A stretch of 64,000 nucleotides of DNA from Eremomyces bilateralis CBS 781.70 (Eukaryota; Ascomycota; Dothideomycetes; Eremomycetales; Eremomycetaceae). The notes below the pieces were generated by a model that was not told the origin of the DNA, did not search any database, and saw nothing but the letters and a program-made list of their open reading frames with translations. This document shows positions 48,065-59,324 of the stretch, piece by piece (positions within the stretch are counted from its first letter, which is position 1; the number at the start of each line of letters is the position of its first letter). The stretch is from the NCBI RefSeq assembly GCF_010015585.1, contig NW_022985071.1, positions 1,162,022 to 1,226,021 on the forward strand, read 5' to 3'. Made by a program: the position numbers and the translations under genes.

Positions 48065-48391
48065 GCGGAAACCCTCCTTGTGCCATCGATTCAGGCACAA
48101 TGCGATCCGGTCGTCCATCCACATGTGCTGGGATGGATGCTCAACTCCCACGGGTGCATCTCGTGCATTGACGGATTGATCGAGGTACCTAAACAGTAAG
48201 TTTGGGGGATTGGCGTTCTGGAGGCGGTTCTCGAACACGAATCTGGAAGTCTCTATAGACCTGGCAGGCCATGGCGACGAGTAATGAGAAGTGCTATTTA
48301 CGGTCAATACACGGGCAAAGGCTTCACCGTGGGAGGATGTGCTGTACAAATAGCAAATATACCAGGTGGCATGGAGTAAGCTCTGAATGAT
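48065..48391. other. Convergent spacer between ERD2 and TAD3
   Basis: A 327-bp spacer between convergent stop codons; nothing recognised. Confidence 0.4.
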
Positions 48392-49687
48392 CTAAGCATG
48401 AACTCCGGATCCGTCGTCTTCTATGCCGCATACGTCACTATCCAGCCACTTCCAGGCAAAGAACTTCCAATTTAACTCTTGGTGCCAAAATAGGCCGTAA
48501 CCAAGGGAGTTGGAGTCCTTTCCTTTCGATGTTGTTAGCGCGCCTGTGAGGGGTAGTTCCCGTCGGAACACGCAAGACGCGAATCGGCCATGAAGAATGG
48601 CCATCGAACACATGACGCACGGTTCGTGGGTCAGATATATCTCCAAGTTCAAACAGAGGTACCCGCGCGGGGCAATATTGTCCAAAGCGAAGAACTTGCT
48701 TTCCAACTCGTTGAGCGGGAGATCCATGTACGCACTCTGCTCCTCTGCCGATTGCTCCCCAGCTCCCTGAACATCTTCATCCACCCGCAAGCGTTTCCGG
48801 GCGACCATGCCCATCGCTCTCATGACGGCGTGGGCCATGACATTCCCCGCGCACGAATTCGCGGAACCCACACCGCCATACCGGGCATCACCGGCCACGG
48901 AAACCACCTCCGCAATCCCATCCTTCCGTCGCTCGACGACGACGCATCCGACAGACGGACCGGAATTGGAAGCGTGGCATGCTTGCGCCGCACGCTCCGC
49001 CAGGGCGAGAAACCGGGGCGCATCCGCATCGACGATCGCGGTGCTTTGGCTGAGTATTTTCGGATGCGGCCCGTACGGATTCGTGTTCTTGTAGACACAC
49101 GGCCAGAAATGTTCAGACCATCCAGCCGCCTGTGCGGCGGAGATGGGCGTGCTTCGCGGGATAGTCGACGTCAGAACAACCGGGGGGGAGGGCGTTGCCG
49201 GTGGACGCTTTTCATTGCCGTCGACGTGCGCGTTCAGAGATGACAGAACTTCTAACAGCGAACTTAACGCGGTGCTTGCGGGGACAGCCAAGAGGTATAT
49301 GTATCCAGCCGCGGCAGGCGGTGCGTCTGGACTGACTTCTTCTCGCTCGTCCGGGATCAGCGCTTCAAAGCGCGACCGCAATTGAGCGGGGAGTAACGTG
49401 AATTTGGTATAACCTCTGAGATGTGCGAGCTCGAGATCTCGCGATGCGGGAAAGGTCTCCTTTATGAGCGCAACGACATCAGTGGCTCTTCGTGGGTTGA
49501 CCGCGACGACGTGAACATCAACTGGTTGATCAATTAGCCAATATCTATTAAAGTCCGATACATATAGCCACAAACTCAAATCGGTTTCCGCTTCTAGTTC
49601 TCCTTTAGTTTTTAAAGGGACCAATTTTCCGCTGAGAGGCTTAATATCCAGGTCCTCTATGAGTTGCGTGCTGATACTGCTAGCCAT
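48392..49687 (-). CDS. TAD3: tRNA-specific adenosine-34 deaminase subunit Tad3
   Basis: A single exon of 431 residues. The C-terminal half is a cytidine-deaminase-fold domain: NVMAHAVMRAM, with His286 as a zinc ligand and Val288 where active deaminases have the catalytic Glu, and LTHEPCVMCSMAILHGR, with Cys357 and Cys360 as the other zinc ligands. The HAV form is the hallmark of Tad3/ADAT3, the non-catalytic partner of Tad2; together they convert A34 to inosine in tRNA anticodons. The ending GLFWHQELNWKFFAWKW is also typical. The N-terminal 180 residues are the divergent Tad3 extension that helps bind tRNA. It shares a 392-bp promoter with PEX16. Confidence 0.94.
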   Translation of the reverse strand: MASSISTQLIEDLDIKPLSGKLVPLKTKGELEAETDLSLWLYVSDFNRYWLIDQPVDVHVVAVNPRRATDVVALIKETFPASRDLELAHLRGYTKFTLLPAQLRSRFEALIPDEREEVSPDAPPAAAGYIYLLAVPASTALSSLLEVLSSLNAHVDGNEKRPPATPSPPVVLTSTIPRSTPISAAQAAGWSEHFWPCVYKNTNPYGPHPKILSQSTAIVDADAPRFLALAERAAQACHASNSGPSVGCVVVERRKDGIAEVVSVAGDARYGGVGSANSCAGNVMAHAVMRAMGMVARKRLRVDEDVQGAGEQSAEEQSAYMDLPLNELESKFFALDNIAPRGYLCLNLEIYLTHEPCVMCSMAILHGRFASCVFRRELPLTGALTTSKGKDSNSLGYGLFWHQELNWKFFAWKWLDSDVCGIEDDGSGVHA

Positions 49688-50079
49688 ATCGCTCCGGCTA
49701 CCACTATGTACCGACTCTATAACCCATCCATTCCGTAGGGATTATTCCCAAGCGACAGATGTGCTGGATGCAATTCTGCACATCTTCAAGACCGATATTT
49801 CATGTTACGGGAGACCTACCAAAAGTCCGTCAGCCAAAATATTAGATTGATATCATGATGTGAAGATCTAGAGCAGGCCACAAGGCCACAAGGCCACGCA
49901 TCTGATCTCCCCCGGCACCTCGGCATCCATGTGCTTTATAGCATCATAAGCCATACGACACCTGTCCAGCCCTCTTCAATACGATCGTGTCTCTGACATC
50001 TCCATACGCGTCGCTGCGAATCACCTCCGATCCAAAGCCATCCATTTATCGAGTGCTTCCCACCGGAGAGGAAGTCACC
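49688..50079. promoter_or_regulatory. Divergent promoter, TAD3 / PEX16
   Basis: A 392-bp spacer. It contains an 8-bp tandem repeat, AGGCCACA, at 49875-49897 (2.9 copies). The frame of PEX16 is open upstream of its ATG but without another ATG. No known factor site was recognised. Confidence 0.4.
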
Positions 50080-51437
50080 ATGGATGCGCATAAGTTCGCC
50101 TCCAAGGGGGTTCCAGAGGCCCTATCACTCCCCCCCAAATGGCTGGGAATGTACAGTGATTTCATTCTGAAGAATGCCAGCGCGGTCAGCCAGATAGAGA
50201 GTGCGCTGCGATCGTTAACATATATAATACCGGGTATGGACCTCCTATCCGAAGCCTATGGCCTACCGTATTCTAACAGTGTTAGGTCGATTCCGCGAAT
50301 CTGAAATCGCATCCGAGTCCTGTAGGCGATTATCCATGTGTCAGCTTCCAGCATCAACTAACAGCAATTCAGTACATTCTGGTGTCCAACTCCTCTCCCT
50401 ATACCATGACTCCCTCCTTTCAAAAGCCATCTCACGTCTTCCGCTTCCCCAACGGCCCCATCCTTCTCCACATAACCGCTACACGAAGTTCTGGTCACAA
50501 CGATCCCCGTTCTATCGCCGCCTTGCCCTCACGCTGCAGATGATTCAATACACGGAATTACTGTGGGAAATGGCCGCCAAACGCAAGGGAGAAAAGGTCC
50601 GATGGCGCGTGGTGGTCTTCCTCGAAGCCATCAAAGCCCTCTGCCGGCTCCTCTTACTCCGCCTCACCAATTCACGACCGCTGTTAAGCCCGCCTCTCCC
50701 CGAACGCGAAGTCGACCCCGCCACAGTCGAGGAGAGTGCTCGTGCAGCGAGCGCGGAGGAGCGGGGTGAGCCTCTTATCCCTCCCCCGGACCTGAATGAT
50801 GGCTCGCAGACACCCCCATCGGAACGCTCCGAGGCGCCCTCAGATGCCGGATGGACGATGCCGCGGACGGGTCTGTCCATGCCAAGCCTGCCTGACACGA
50901 GCGATATTTCGAGCTACCTCCTCAGCAAGGTGCTGACGGCGGATGACATCAAGCCTCCCAAGGCGCTGTTGCATCGCGTTTCGGGCAAGGGTGAGATCGC
51001 GGAGATCTTGTACATCCTGCGACCAGTGGTATATGCATTCGCTATGCAGAGATGGGGCCGCGACAAGAAGAACTGGACTCCTTGGCTGCTAGGTCTCAGC
51101 ATCGAGTATGGCGCTCGACAACTCGCAAAGAATGATTTCCAGGAGCGCTTGGCTGGCGGGCTGCGGGGATTGACGGTTTTAGAACGAGAGGAACTCCGCA
51201 AGCGAGGATGGAATCTGGGTTGGTGGATGATGCGCGGTGCCTTCTACGAGAACATCACCAAGTGAGTGCTCTCCCCGTCGGCGTATTTGCTCCCATATCT
51301 AACCTGCATCTAGGGGATGGATCCACACAGTATCGCAAAAGCTACAAAACAAGCCTTTACTAGGCTTGGTAGGCGGTATCATCGAGGATTACGAATTCCT
51401 TTGGGATCAGCACTATTTCCCCACAGCAACGCTGTGA
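50080..51437 (+). CDS. PEX16: Peroxin Pex16, peroxisomal membrane biogenesis
   Basis: Four exons, 50080-50233, 50286-50321, 50373-51261 and 51314-51437, encode 400 residues. The second exon is only 36 nt, and the introns are 51-52 nt. The ATG lies in a strong context (GTCACCATGG). The protein reads KWLGMYSDFILKNASAVSQ, SALRSLTYIIPGRFRESEI, then LHSGVQLLSLYHDSLL, and near the end LYILRPVVYAFAMQRWG and WLLGLSIEYGARQLA, all typical of Pex16. It recruits Pex3 and membrane proteins to peroxisomes and the ER. A Pro/Ser/Glu-rich loop (about residues 200-290) separates the conserved halves. The last exon ends with the family-like GLVGGIIEDYEFLWDQHYF. Confidence 0.94.
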
Positions 51438-51997
51438 GAGTCCACTCATTTACAATTTCCTTTGCAATATTCGGTCGAGAGCAGCATTGGCTTGGTCACG
51501 GCGCAGTTCTTGACATATACCCAGGTCACTTGAGGGTTAACGATGGAAGTGTTCGGTTAACAGACGCTGTTTGATGCAATAGACGGAACATGCGCCATTG
51601 TACACTATATATTAACTATGTGGGAATCATCTTTTCCGAGGAAATTGTTGGAACATTTAGTGGTTAGGGATGAGGCCTTCGCGATTCATGGGCTAGGGGC
51701 GTACGGTATATGTACTAATTACGCTACAACCACTTCTCATATGAAGTGAAAGAACTATAGTGATCTTGAGACATACGTCCGTTACGATCTGAGCATTAAA
51801 GTTCTAGTAAAATTGAGTGAACGTCGAGCCTTCGTGACGAATTCATGAGCTGGAGGTTTTAAGGTCACGTAGTTCGAATTTCGGCTTCACACACCATGGG
51901 CCGCAAGAAAAAATCTTTTGAGTAGTTCAGCTTCGGACTGAGTATATGATCTAAGATACCATCGAGTCGATGCAGTATCTGGAGCAGTGTCTATGAT
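51438..51997. other. Convergent spacer between PEX16 and GPI13
   Basis: A 560-bp AT-richer spacer; no gene or structured element recognised. Confidence 0.4.
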
Positions 51998-54900
51998 TTA
52001 GGGCCACCCGAAAACATCCCCAACGCTCATCATACTCCATCTTGTGCCTCCTACGGCGATAATAGCGCCAACAAATTCCACCACTAGAAGCACAATTGCG
52101 CCCATTATAAACCGGGGGCTGAATATGCGGTATAACATCAAATGTCTCCGTAACCAAGCAGCCCACACTGTGGTAGCCAGGCCGATGGTCGCGTAAACAA
52201 GGACATGGATTACCATCGCCTTCGCGACCTGTCCTAGAAGTCCCTTCGTCTTCACAGGCTGCTTCCACAGCACAACCGCCGGAACGGCAATCGAACACAG
52301 GATCTGCGCCCCGAAACTGTTCAGAACCACCAACACCGGGCTCCACGGATACCGCACCGATCGGAGCGGGACGAAGGCGGAGTCCCACTGGATGCTGGTG
52401 AGCGTGGCTTGGTGGCCGGTCTTGAAGAAATAGAATGACCCGATGAACGCGAGGACGACCGGCCCGATAGAGGATGTTTGTTGGCCGGTGCAGGCCAGTA
52501 CTTCCATGAGGCAGAGGATCTGCCATAGGCAAAGCGCAAGCGCGCCGGAACCCATGGGCTTGTACAAGAGAAGGAGAGTCAGCACCCAGATTGTGACAAG
52601 GAGGAAATAGCGTGTGCCGTGGAGATTGGAATATCCATGTATGACGATGGGTGCTTGCTTCGGATTCTCGTCCGACTCGGTGGGTTTTACATTCCCTGGG
52701 GTTGTCGGAGGCTTTTGAATCGAGCCCGTGGCCTCCGGACTCTTCGTGGCCGCTCGTGCTGGTGTATTTGATATGCTCAAGAATGGTTCGCACCAACTAA
52801 ACGTTGAGTATCCAGCCGGTAGAGCAATCACCAATGCTATTTGAGCTATCACCATCTTAACCGTCTTGAGTCGAGCTTTGTCCCAGTCCAGCCAGTCCTT
52901 GTCATCGGCAATATCGAGACTCCAGAATAATGCGCATATGAGAAGACCAATGCGGAACGCCACCCCGATCCATAGAACTGCCGATCCATGGTACGAACCT
53001 GTAGCTTTGAAATGACTTTTAACAATCTCTGGAAGGACGATCGCCGTGACGAAGGGGATTAGAAGTTGCCATGCCGCTGAAGTAGACGAAGTAGCCGATG
53101 CATAGAACGTGGTTTTACAATATGGCATCTGCTCTTCTCTACAGAGCATGGACAATGAAGCAATGCGAGTCAGGACAACGAAGAGAATGGAGTAGTAACA
53201 CCCGAAGGTTCGTTTCGCGACATCGCGCTGTCGCATCGAGGATCCAAACATCATGACGCCGAACGACGCAAGGAACATCAGCAAAATCCGGTCCTCCCAG
53301 ATAGTGAACGAATTGGAAGCGAACCCGATGGAGAGGAGAAGGGTAAATGCGACGCCGACAAAGCTCCAAAGGGTTTTTGGGACGGGCGCTCGAAGACGCC
53401 TTGCGTACCAGAATCCGGACGAAATGCCGGCAACTCCGCCCAATGCCGCCAAATAGACGGTCGTGGAAATAAATGGAAAGGCGTCGACCAGAAAGCTAAT
53501 ACTCGCTCCAAGAACCGCTCCGAGAATCATTGCAAGGGCGCCACGAACGAGGAGAATCGGATTCAACTCTGTCCGATCGCCAGTGATGCCGCAGGCATAG
53601 ACGATGAGGACCCCGAGAGAGAGGACCAAGATCTCTATCCCATGTACCATGCTGGCCATATCAAATCGAGCCCAGAGCGAGTGACATAGATGCAACGTGC
53701 TCTTTTGATATTTGGAGTAGGCTTGATATGCGGACCTCCAATCATACTGACCCGGATTCTTGATACGCTGCACCATATCCCAGCTTGCAGTGGCTTGCTT
53801 CCACAGCTTCTGCGGCTCCGCTGTGGTAGACTCGTCTAGCTTTCTGACGTTGGAGTAGCTGGACATGTACCTGCCAATTTGCGCCGTGGTAAGGCGGTAC
53901 ACGGCTGCTAAATTGCCAAACTGATTACCGGAGAGCCCAATAAATGCCTCTTCGATCGGCGCCCCAAGATTGTTGAACGGGATTGGCATCCCTAGCAGGA
54001 GTGACAAGGTTGGAACAAGGTCAATCTGTGCGACAGGCCGTTCCTTCGCGGTTGCAGGGGGCTCGATGCGATATGAGGAAGATCGGCCGAAGACAGGTCG
54101 CTTCGAATAGAACCAAATCGCAGCCTCAACTTCATCGGCCGATTCGCCCCCGTGGTCCCCTTTCTGGTCCATTCCATGATCTCCCATGACCACAAGCAAG
54201 GTCGAGTCATCGATCGACTGAGCAACATTGGTGAGCACGTCGTTCATCTGTCTCAGCTTCGCAGCCATCGCGGGATGGTCTGGCCCGTATCGGTGCCCTG
54301 CATGGTCGACTCCAAGGTAGTGTCCAACGATGACATCCCACTTGCTAGAATTAGTCGTGTCCAATAGTGGCAATAGGTGTTCCGTCACTCCGTTGTCCAC
54401 AGTATGGAGATCCCAGACGTTGAATGAATCGTACGGCTTGGTGAGATTGGGTTCGAAATAGCCCGGAAAGAGCGCGTGCCACGTGTCGTCTCCAAGATGG
54501 ACAACCCTTTTACCAGCATGATACAGTTGTTCGATCAGGTTGTCCTCATCAATTGCCGTGCCTGCAAAGTTGGAGCCTGCGTCGATGAATGTGGGCAGGG
54601 TGCCTGTCGTCAATCCCTTCAATCTCTGCAACGTTGTCGTAGGAGGATCGGCTATGAAAGGTAGGAGGATCGCATTTTCAGGGGAGTCTTTCGCTGTTTG
54701 GTAGAAAAAAGGCAACGCGTTGTGGAAGTGGTGAGGCGCTTCTTCGGGGAACGATGGCTGGAAGGGGACTGTGAAGTCGTAACGAAGCGCATCCACCACG
54801 ATAACGACGGCCTTGTCGAACGACTTGGGATGCCAGCAACCATTCTCTATTGATCCTACCTCGTACCCTTCCACCAACACAGGCGGTTCAGCACATTGTG

Positions 54901-55210
54901 ACCTGTCATTGAGGACTAGACGCGTCAAAAGGAATCCGCTGGTGAACAGGTAAATCCCGAGGGCGTGAAGGATTCTAATGTCGAATCGAAGATCAGTACC
55001 GCAGCAAGATTTCCGGAGTGCATCGGGTACTTACAGGAACCACACCAGGAGCGCGACCAAGATGCCATGCGACGCCGTGAATTGATATTCGCGAACTTTC
55101 TTGTCGTCTTGACTCGCGGTGGTCAAGCCCTGCGACTCTTCCTGTTCACGGCGGGCTTTCGCCTTCGCGAATTTGGCGGCAATGCCATCGTATTCGGATT
55201 CCTTTGCCAT
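51998..55210 (-). CDS. GPI13: GPI ethanolamine phosphate transferase 3 (PIG-O/Gpi13)
   Basis: Two exons on the minus strand, 55210-55035 and 54974-51998, with a 60-nt intron, encode 1,050 residues. Gpi13 adds phosphoethanolamine to the third mannose of the GPI anchor precursor in the ER lumen, the bridge to the protein. The N-terminal span is followed by the alkaline-phosphatase-like catalytic domain: VVIVVDALRYDF (metal-binding Asp near residue 120), PPTTTLQRLKGLTTG (nucleophile Thr in the TTT near 170-173), VGHYLGVDHAGHRYGPDHP and VVMGDHGMDQKGDHGGES. The C-terminal half has many membrane spans. These features and the length fit PIG-O rather than PIG-N or PIG-G. It is divergent from the methyltransferase at 55662. 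Confidence 0.95.
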
Positions 55211-55661
55211 TTTCCATTGATGCGATGCTCAACGAGAACGCAGTGAGATGGTCTCCTATGGTGGATGGAAGAATTGACCGTTGCGGAGGTTGAAGCGATG
55301 TAGGTCAGGGTAGCAAAGAGCTGTATGATGTATCTTGAAGTTTAGCTCCGACCAAAGCTGCCCTGGTGTCCCGAACGCGGCTAGAGCCGTCTCCGGTCAT
55401 CGGGCCGTTGTCTCCTAAGTCCTAAGTCCTAAGTCCTGTAGTGGGGGTCTATTACTGGGCACACAGGTATCGTTCATTCGTTCTCCATGACACGGATGAG
55501 GGAGGGCCCGGAGGGGACAGTCGGATACCTCAATGTACTTAAGTCTTAATTAAGTAGACGGAGAGTTCTCTCTTCATAGCATATACCAAATTCATCGCCT
55601 TTGTATTTTGTACGTGGTACCGTATCAGCATCATTCAAGTACATCCCCCCTTGCCCCCAAG
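55211..55661. promoter_or_regulatory. Divergent promoter, GPI13 / LaeA-like methyltransferase
   Basis: A 451-bp spacer with two visible features. At 55378-55389 is CGGCTAGAGCCG, a CGG-N6-CCG palindrome, the half-site pair and spacing used by some Zn2Cys6 factors such as Ppr1/UaY. At 55413-55437 is a 7-bp tandem repeat of TCCTAAG (3.6 copies). Such palindromes are frequent by chance, so binding is only a possibility. Confidence 0.4.
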
Positions 55662-57086
55662 ATGGCAACTAAGGATAGCAACCAGCAGAACGCCAGCGTG
55701 AACGAGGTTATCTCCAACCTGGAGGTTGACGTGAGGCTTCCATACTAGTTCCATTCCGATTCCAGATCCGATCCGTCCATCAAAGTGTTTGTAACCAAAA
55801 TGTCCATGGCTGATGTCGTGTAACAGGAGGCGGCGTTGGCCCAATACATCTCGTCGTAAGCCCTCGCACATTCAAAGCAATGCAAAGAAGTCTTCCCAGG
55901 CTCTTCTAATATCGAATCCAACCAGTACTACCACGTCGATCAAGGCATCGGTCACAGATTACCGCTATGAACATGGCCGACGCTATCATGCATACGGCGA
56001 TGACAGTATGACTTTGGAACTGACCTTGACGCACGCCTATACCTGACTCAGTATCCAGAATACCACCTCCCGAATGACGAGGTAATTTCTGTACAAAACG
56101 TTCAATAGAGCAATGACATTGAGCAGCTCATCAGAAAGAAATTGATCGTCTCGGTATCACTATATCACTACATCCTACGCAATATTTCACTAAGCCCTTC
56201 TAGAACTGCAACATCTCATCTGGGTCGAGGCGTTCAATGGCCGCCTCTATCTGTCTCCTCTCCCGGAGGACATGACCGATGTCCTCGACGTAGGATGCGG
56301 CACCGGCAGTACGACAATATCTCGAAACCTCGCGATCCGCTAACCTGACCGCCGTGATAGACTGGACCATCGAATTCGCCACCGCCCATCCGAGCGTCGC
56401 CGTCCTCGGCACCGACCTGTCCCCCATCCAGCCCTCCAACGTCCCCGTCAACTGCCATTTCGTAGTCGACGACGCCACGCAGGAGTGGGCGTTCGGCCAG
56501 AAATTCGACTTCGTGCACACACGCGCCATCACGATGGGCATCGGCGACTGGGACGGCTTCATCAAGCAGGCCTACTGCTCCCTCAAGCCAGGCGGGTGGA
56601 TCGAGCTGCAGGAGTTTTCCTTTCCGATCGGGTGCGATGATGGGACCATGAAGGATGGGAGTCCGTTGGCGGAGTGGGCGGCGGCCATGGTGAGCGCGAT
56701 CGCGAAGGTGGGCATGGATCCCCGGGCGGCCCTGAAGCATCCGAACCGGTTGAGGACGGCAGGGTTTGCTAATGTGCAGGAGCTGCCCGTCAAGTGTCCG
56801 CTGGGGCAATGGCCGAAGGGATCCCGGGAGAAGAAGCTGGGAGTGTTGGGCCAGAAAGACCTGCTAATAGGGATCGAGGGGATTAGTACGAAGTTGTTGC
56901 GGATGTCGGGGTATAGCGAGGAGAAGGTCAATGGGTTACTGGAGGCATGTAGAAGAGACTTGTTGAATCCTATGGTAAATGTTCAACGGACAATATTTTC
57001 GCCAGGGGTCTAACATTGCACAGATCCACGTTTATTTCCCGTTGACTGTTTCCTGGGCTCAGAAACCACTTGAGGAAACTGGATAG
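55662..57086 (+). CDS. LaeA/UMTA-type SAM-dependent methyltransferase
   Basis: Eight exons: 55662-55730, 55827-55855, 55926-56005, 56059-56081, 56135-56153, 56204-56308, 56361-56974 and 57024-57086, for 333 residues. Three exons are only 19-29 nt, yet all junctions close in phase and rebuild the family consensus: YRYEHGRRYHAYGDD/KYHLPNDE/KEIDRLE, then motif I VLDVGCGTGNW near residues 100-110, LGTDLSPIQP, FDFVHTRAITMGIGDW and the LKPGGWIELQE stretch, ending VYFPLTVSWAQKP. This is the family of the secondary-metabolism regulator LaeA and many cluster methyltransferases. The substrate is unknown. It is shorter than LaeA itself at the N-terminus and is probably one of many paralogues. No biosynthetic core gene lies nearby. 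Confidence 0.9.
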
Positions 57087-57260
57087 TCGAGCCGACTTCC
57101 AGCTAGGGAGCTGGAGACATGACATTTGATGATAGATGAGTGGGCGTTCCATTTGTACTAAGACTGACTTTCGTCAACGATATTGCAATATGATTCTTTG
57201 GGAGCGCCGGGTGACTCGTCCATCGTGAACTAAGCCAAGTTCAAAGGTTCATGTGAGGCG

Positions 57261-59324
57261 TTACCTCCCTGCCGATTTACTTTTCTTCGTTCGATCCGTA
57301 ACCGTGATCCACTCCGGCCTCACCCCTCTCTTCCCGAGCACCTTCGCCACGTCTCGATGTTGATTTCCCTGAACCATCACCTCAAACGCTTCCACCCCCT
57401 TCTTCGCACCTGTCGCCTGGTCCACGCTCGTTGAGCTGGCGCAGAGCTTCCGCAGCTCGTCGGCAAGGCTCTGCGCACGGATCCCGTATGGCTCGATTCC
57501 CGTGATCCTCGTCACGACCTTGTTGCCCGCTCGCTGCTCCAGTATTATGGTAACCTTTGGCGGCGTGCCCGCCTTGGGTTTGATGGTTGTGGGCACATCA
57601 TCCGGTGCCATCGAATTCGGATGAAGCGCCCAGAAGGTGTTGCAGGAATTCTCGAGCCGCGTGGCGAGTGCATCCCGAGGAACCCCACCGGCAGCGAGGG
57701 TTTTCGCATCGGTGGCATTAGACCCGTTGAAAAGACTGGCTATGACAGGGTCGAATTTCACGAGTCGGGGGTTCTTCGTGTCTCCTAGTGCATTCGCGGT
57801 GATGTATGCATCCAGATCATGTCGGAGCTGTGAGCGGGTGTAGAATGCCTTGGACGTCTCTCCGGGGAAGATGGCACTGATATTGGATTTCGGTCGGTAG
57901 AAAGTAGTAAGTTTCAGTTGCTGATTTCCCGATGACGAGGAACCCGCTTTGCCATCCGCCTCTTGGTTTGGTTTCTTCTTTTTGGGAAGCGAATATGGCC
58001 GAAACTTCACAATGGCCTCATCATTGAAATCGATATCCAAAATCACCGTTTCTCCGCTACCACCACCAAAAGTCTTGGACAGGAGAATGTTCTGTTTGCC
58101 GAGATGGTTGATGAATTTCTTGAGGGTCTTCCAGCTGGTCTTCTTGATCTGAAATGCGTTGGCGTCGGCTTCATCGAAGATTGGTAGGAACGGCTGGATC
58201 AATGATGACATCGTGAACGTGGCGGACAGCGGGAATGTCAACCCATAAGTGCTCTGCCCCTCGTTGAGCCGCTTGTAATGATGGACACCGCACACGAAGG
58301 CCTTTCGGAATACCTCATCAATCTCTTGAGTGGTGTATTCTCTTTGAGGTCGCCTCGGAGCGTCATCTGGCTCTTCTCCTTCATCATCTTCCTGTCGACC
58401 AGGTTCTGGGGCCTCCCCATTGTTTCCATCGTTCTGCTCGTCTGTCAGGGGCACGCCACCATCAGTGTCCTCGAGCTCAAGCTCTTCGGTCAGCTGAGTG
58501 ACTCCATCCGCAGTGTCCTCTTCCTGCAGCCAGCTTTCGAGCTCCTCCGGTGATTTCTTTCCGGGTATTCCATTAGGCGACCAATCCCAGAGCTCATCTC
58601 CATACCAATGAACCGGCTCAACGGCATGGCCTTTGGTTCCTTGCACCCGGGTAAGGATACTGACATCGATAACGCAGGTTCCCACTGCCATAGGAACACT
58701 CGGAGTGTCCCACGACGCGATTGCGACGATTGATCCCTTCGTTGCATTGGAGGGGAAGGGTGGTCCAGCGAGCCCAGGGGTCATAAGCGAAGCCCCGCCT
58801 TGGATTTTCTCGACGACGATATCCGGAGTGTGCAATAGGGGAATTATTTTCGGATTCTGCCACAAGGTGTACACTATGATTGCGAGCTCGCATTAGCAAG
58901 TACACCACAAGTGCAGTCCAGATCAGCCATACCTGTTGGGTACATGCGGTCCTTATATTTGAACCACAGCACCCTTGGCTCCGCGCCCTTGTGCGAGCCG
59001 ACGTATATTGTGCCTGAAATCGGGGACAATTCGGGGCCGATTGTGGACATAAAGCGTGCTGATTGCGAGTTCTCTGGAACCAAGGAATTTCGAAGGGCTA
59101 TATGTGCCGCAGCAGCCGCCGCCTTTGTCGCTTCGTCTGCTCCATCCTCGAGCGGCTTTTCGAGTTTCCAATCACTGATTATCTGCTCGGCGATCTTGCG
59201 ACGATCCGAAGACCTAATCGGTGAAAGCGGTTTGATCTAGGAGTAGAGTTTACATATCAGTAATCAGAGCTATTGTCTCAACGGTTGGTATTGTAGTCCA
59301 TACATTGGGCTTCTTCTTGAACAT
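57261..59324 (-). CDS. TMA64: Eukaryotic translation initiation factor eIF2D (ligatin/Tma64)
   Basis: Three exons on the minus strand, 59324-59304, 59236-58933 and 58873-57261, encode 645 residues. The 21-nt first exon encodes MFKKKPN. The N-terminal DUF1947-like and PUA domains (residues 1 to about 190) include the splice-spanning MYPT/VYTLWQNPKIIPLL. An acidic linker follows (about 220-290), then a winged-helix/SWIB-like region (QKKTSWKTLKKFINHLGKQ-type text), and the C-terminal SUI1 domain with KVVTRITGIEPYGI and VMVQGNQHRDVAKVLGKRGV. eIF2D delivers initiator tRNA to the 40S subunit independently of GTP and helps recycle ribosomes. The domain order and length fit Tma64. It converges with the methyltransferase and diverges from the cyclase gene. 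Confidence 0.93.

Noticed and set aside
48392-49687. Loss of the catalytic Glu in the deaminase domain as a sign of inactivation
   Set aside because: The HAV form is the normal state of Tad3/ADAT3, which is the non-catalytic partner of Tad2.
51860-51890. GTTCGAAT motif resembling a tRNA B box
   Set aside because: No A box at proper distance and no acceptor stem.
51951-52796. 281-codon minus-strand frame overlapping GPI13
   Set aside because: Alternative frame of the GPI13 exon; the in-frame membrane protein is clearly the real product.
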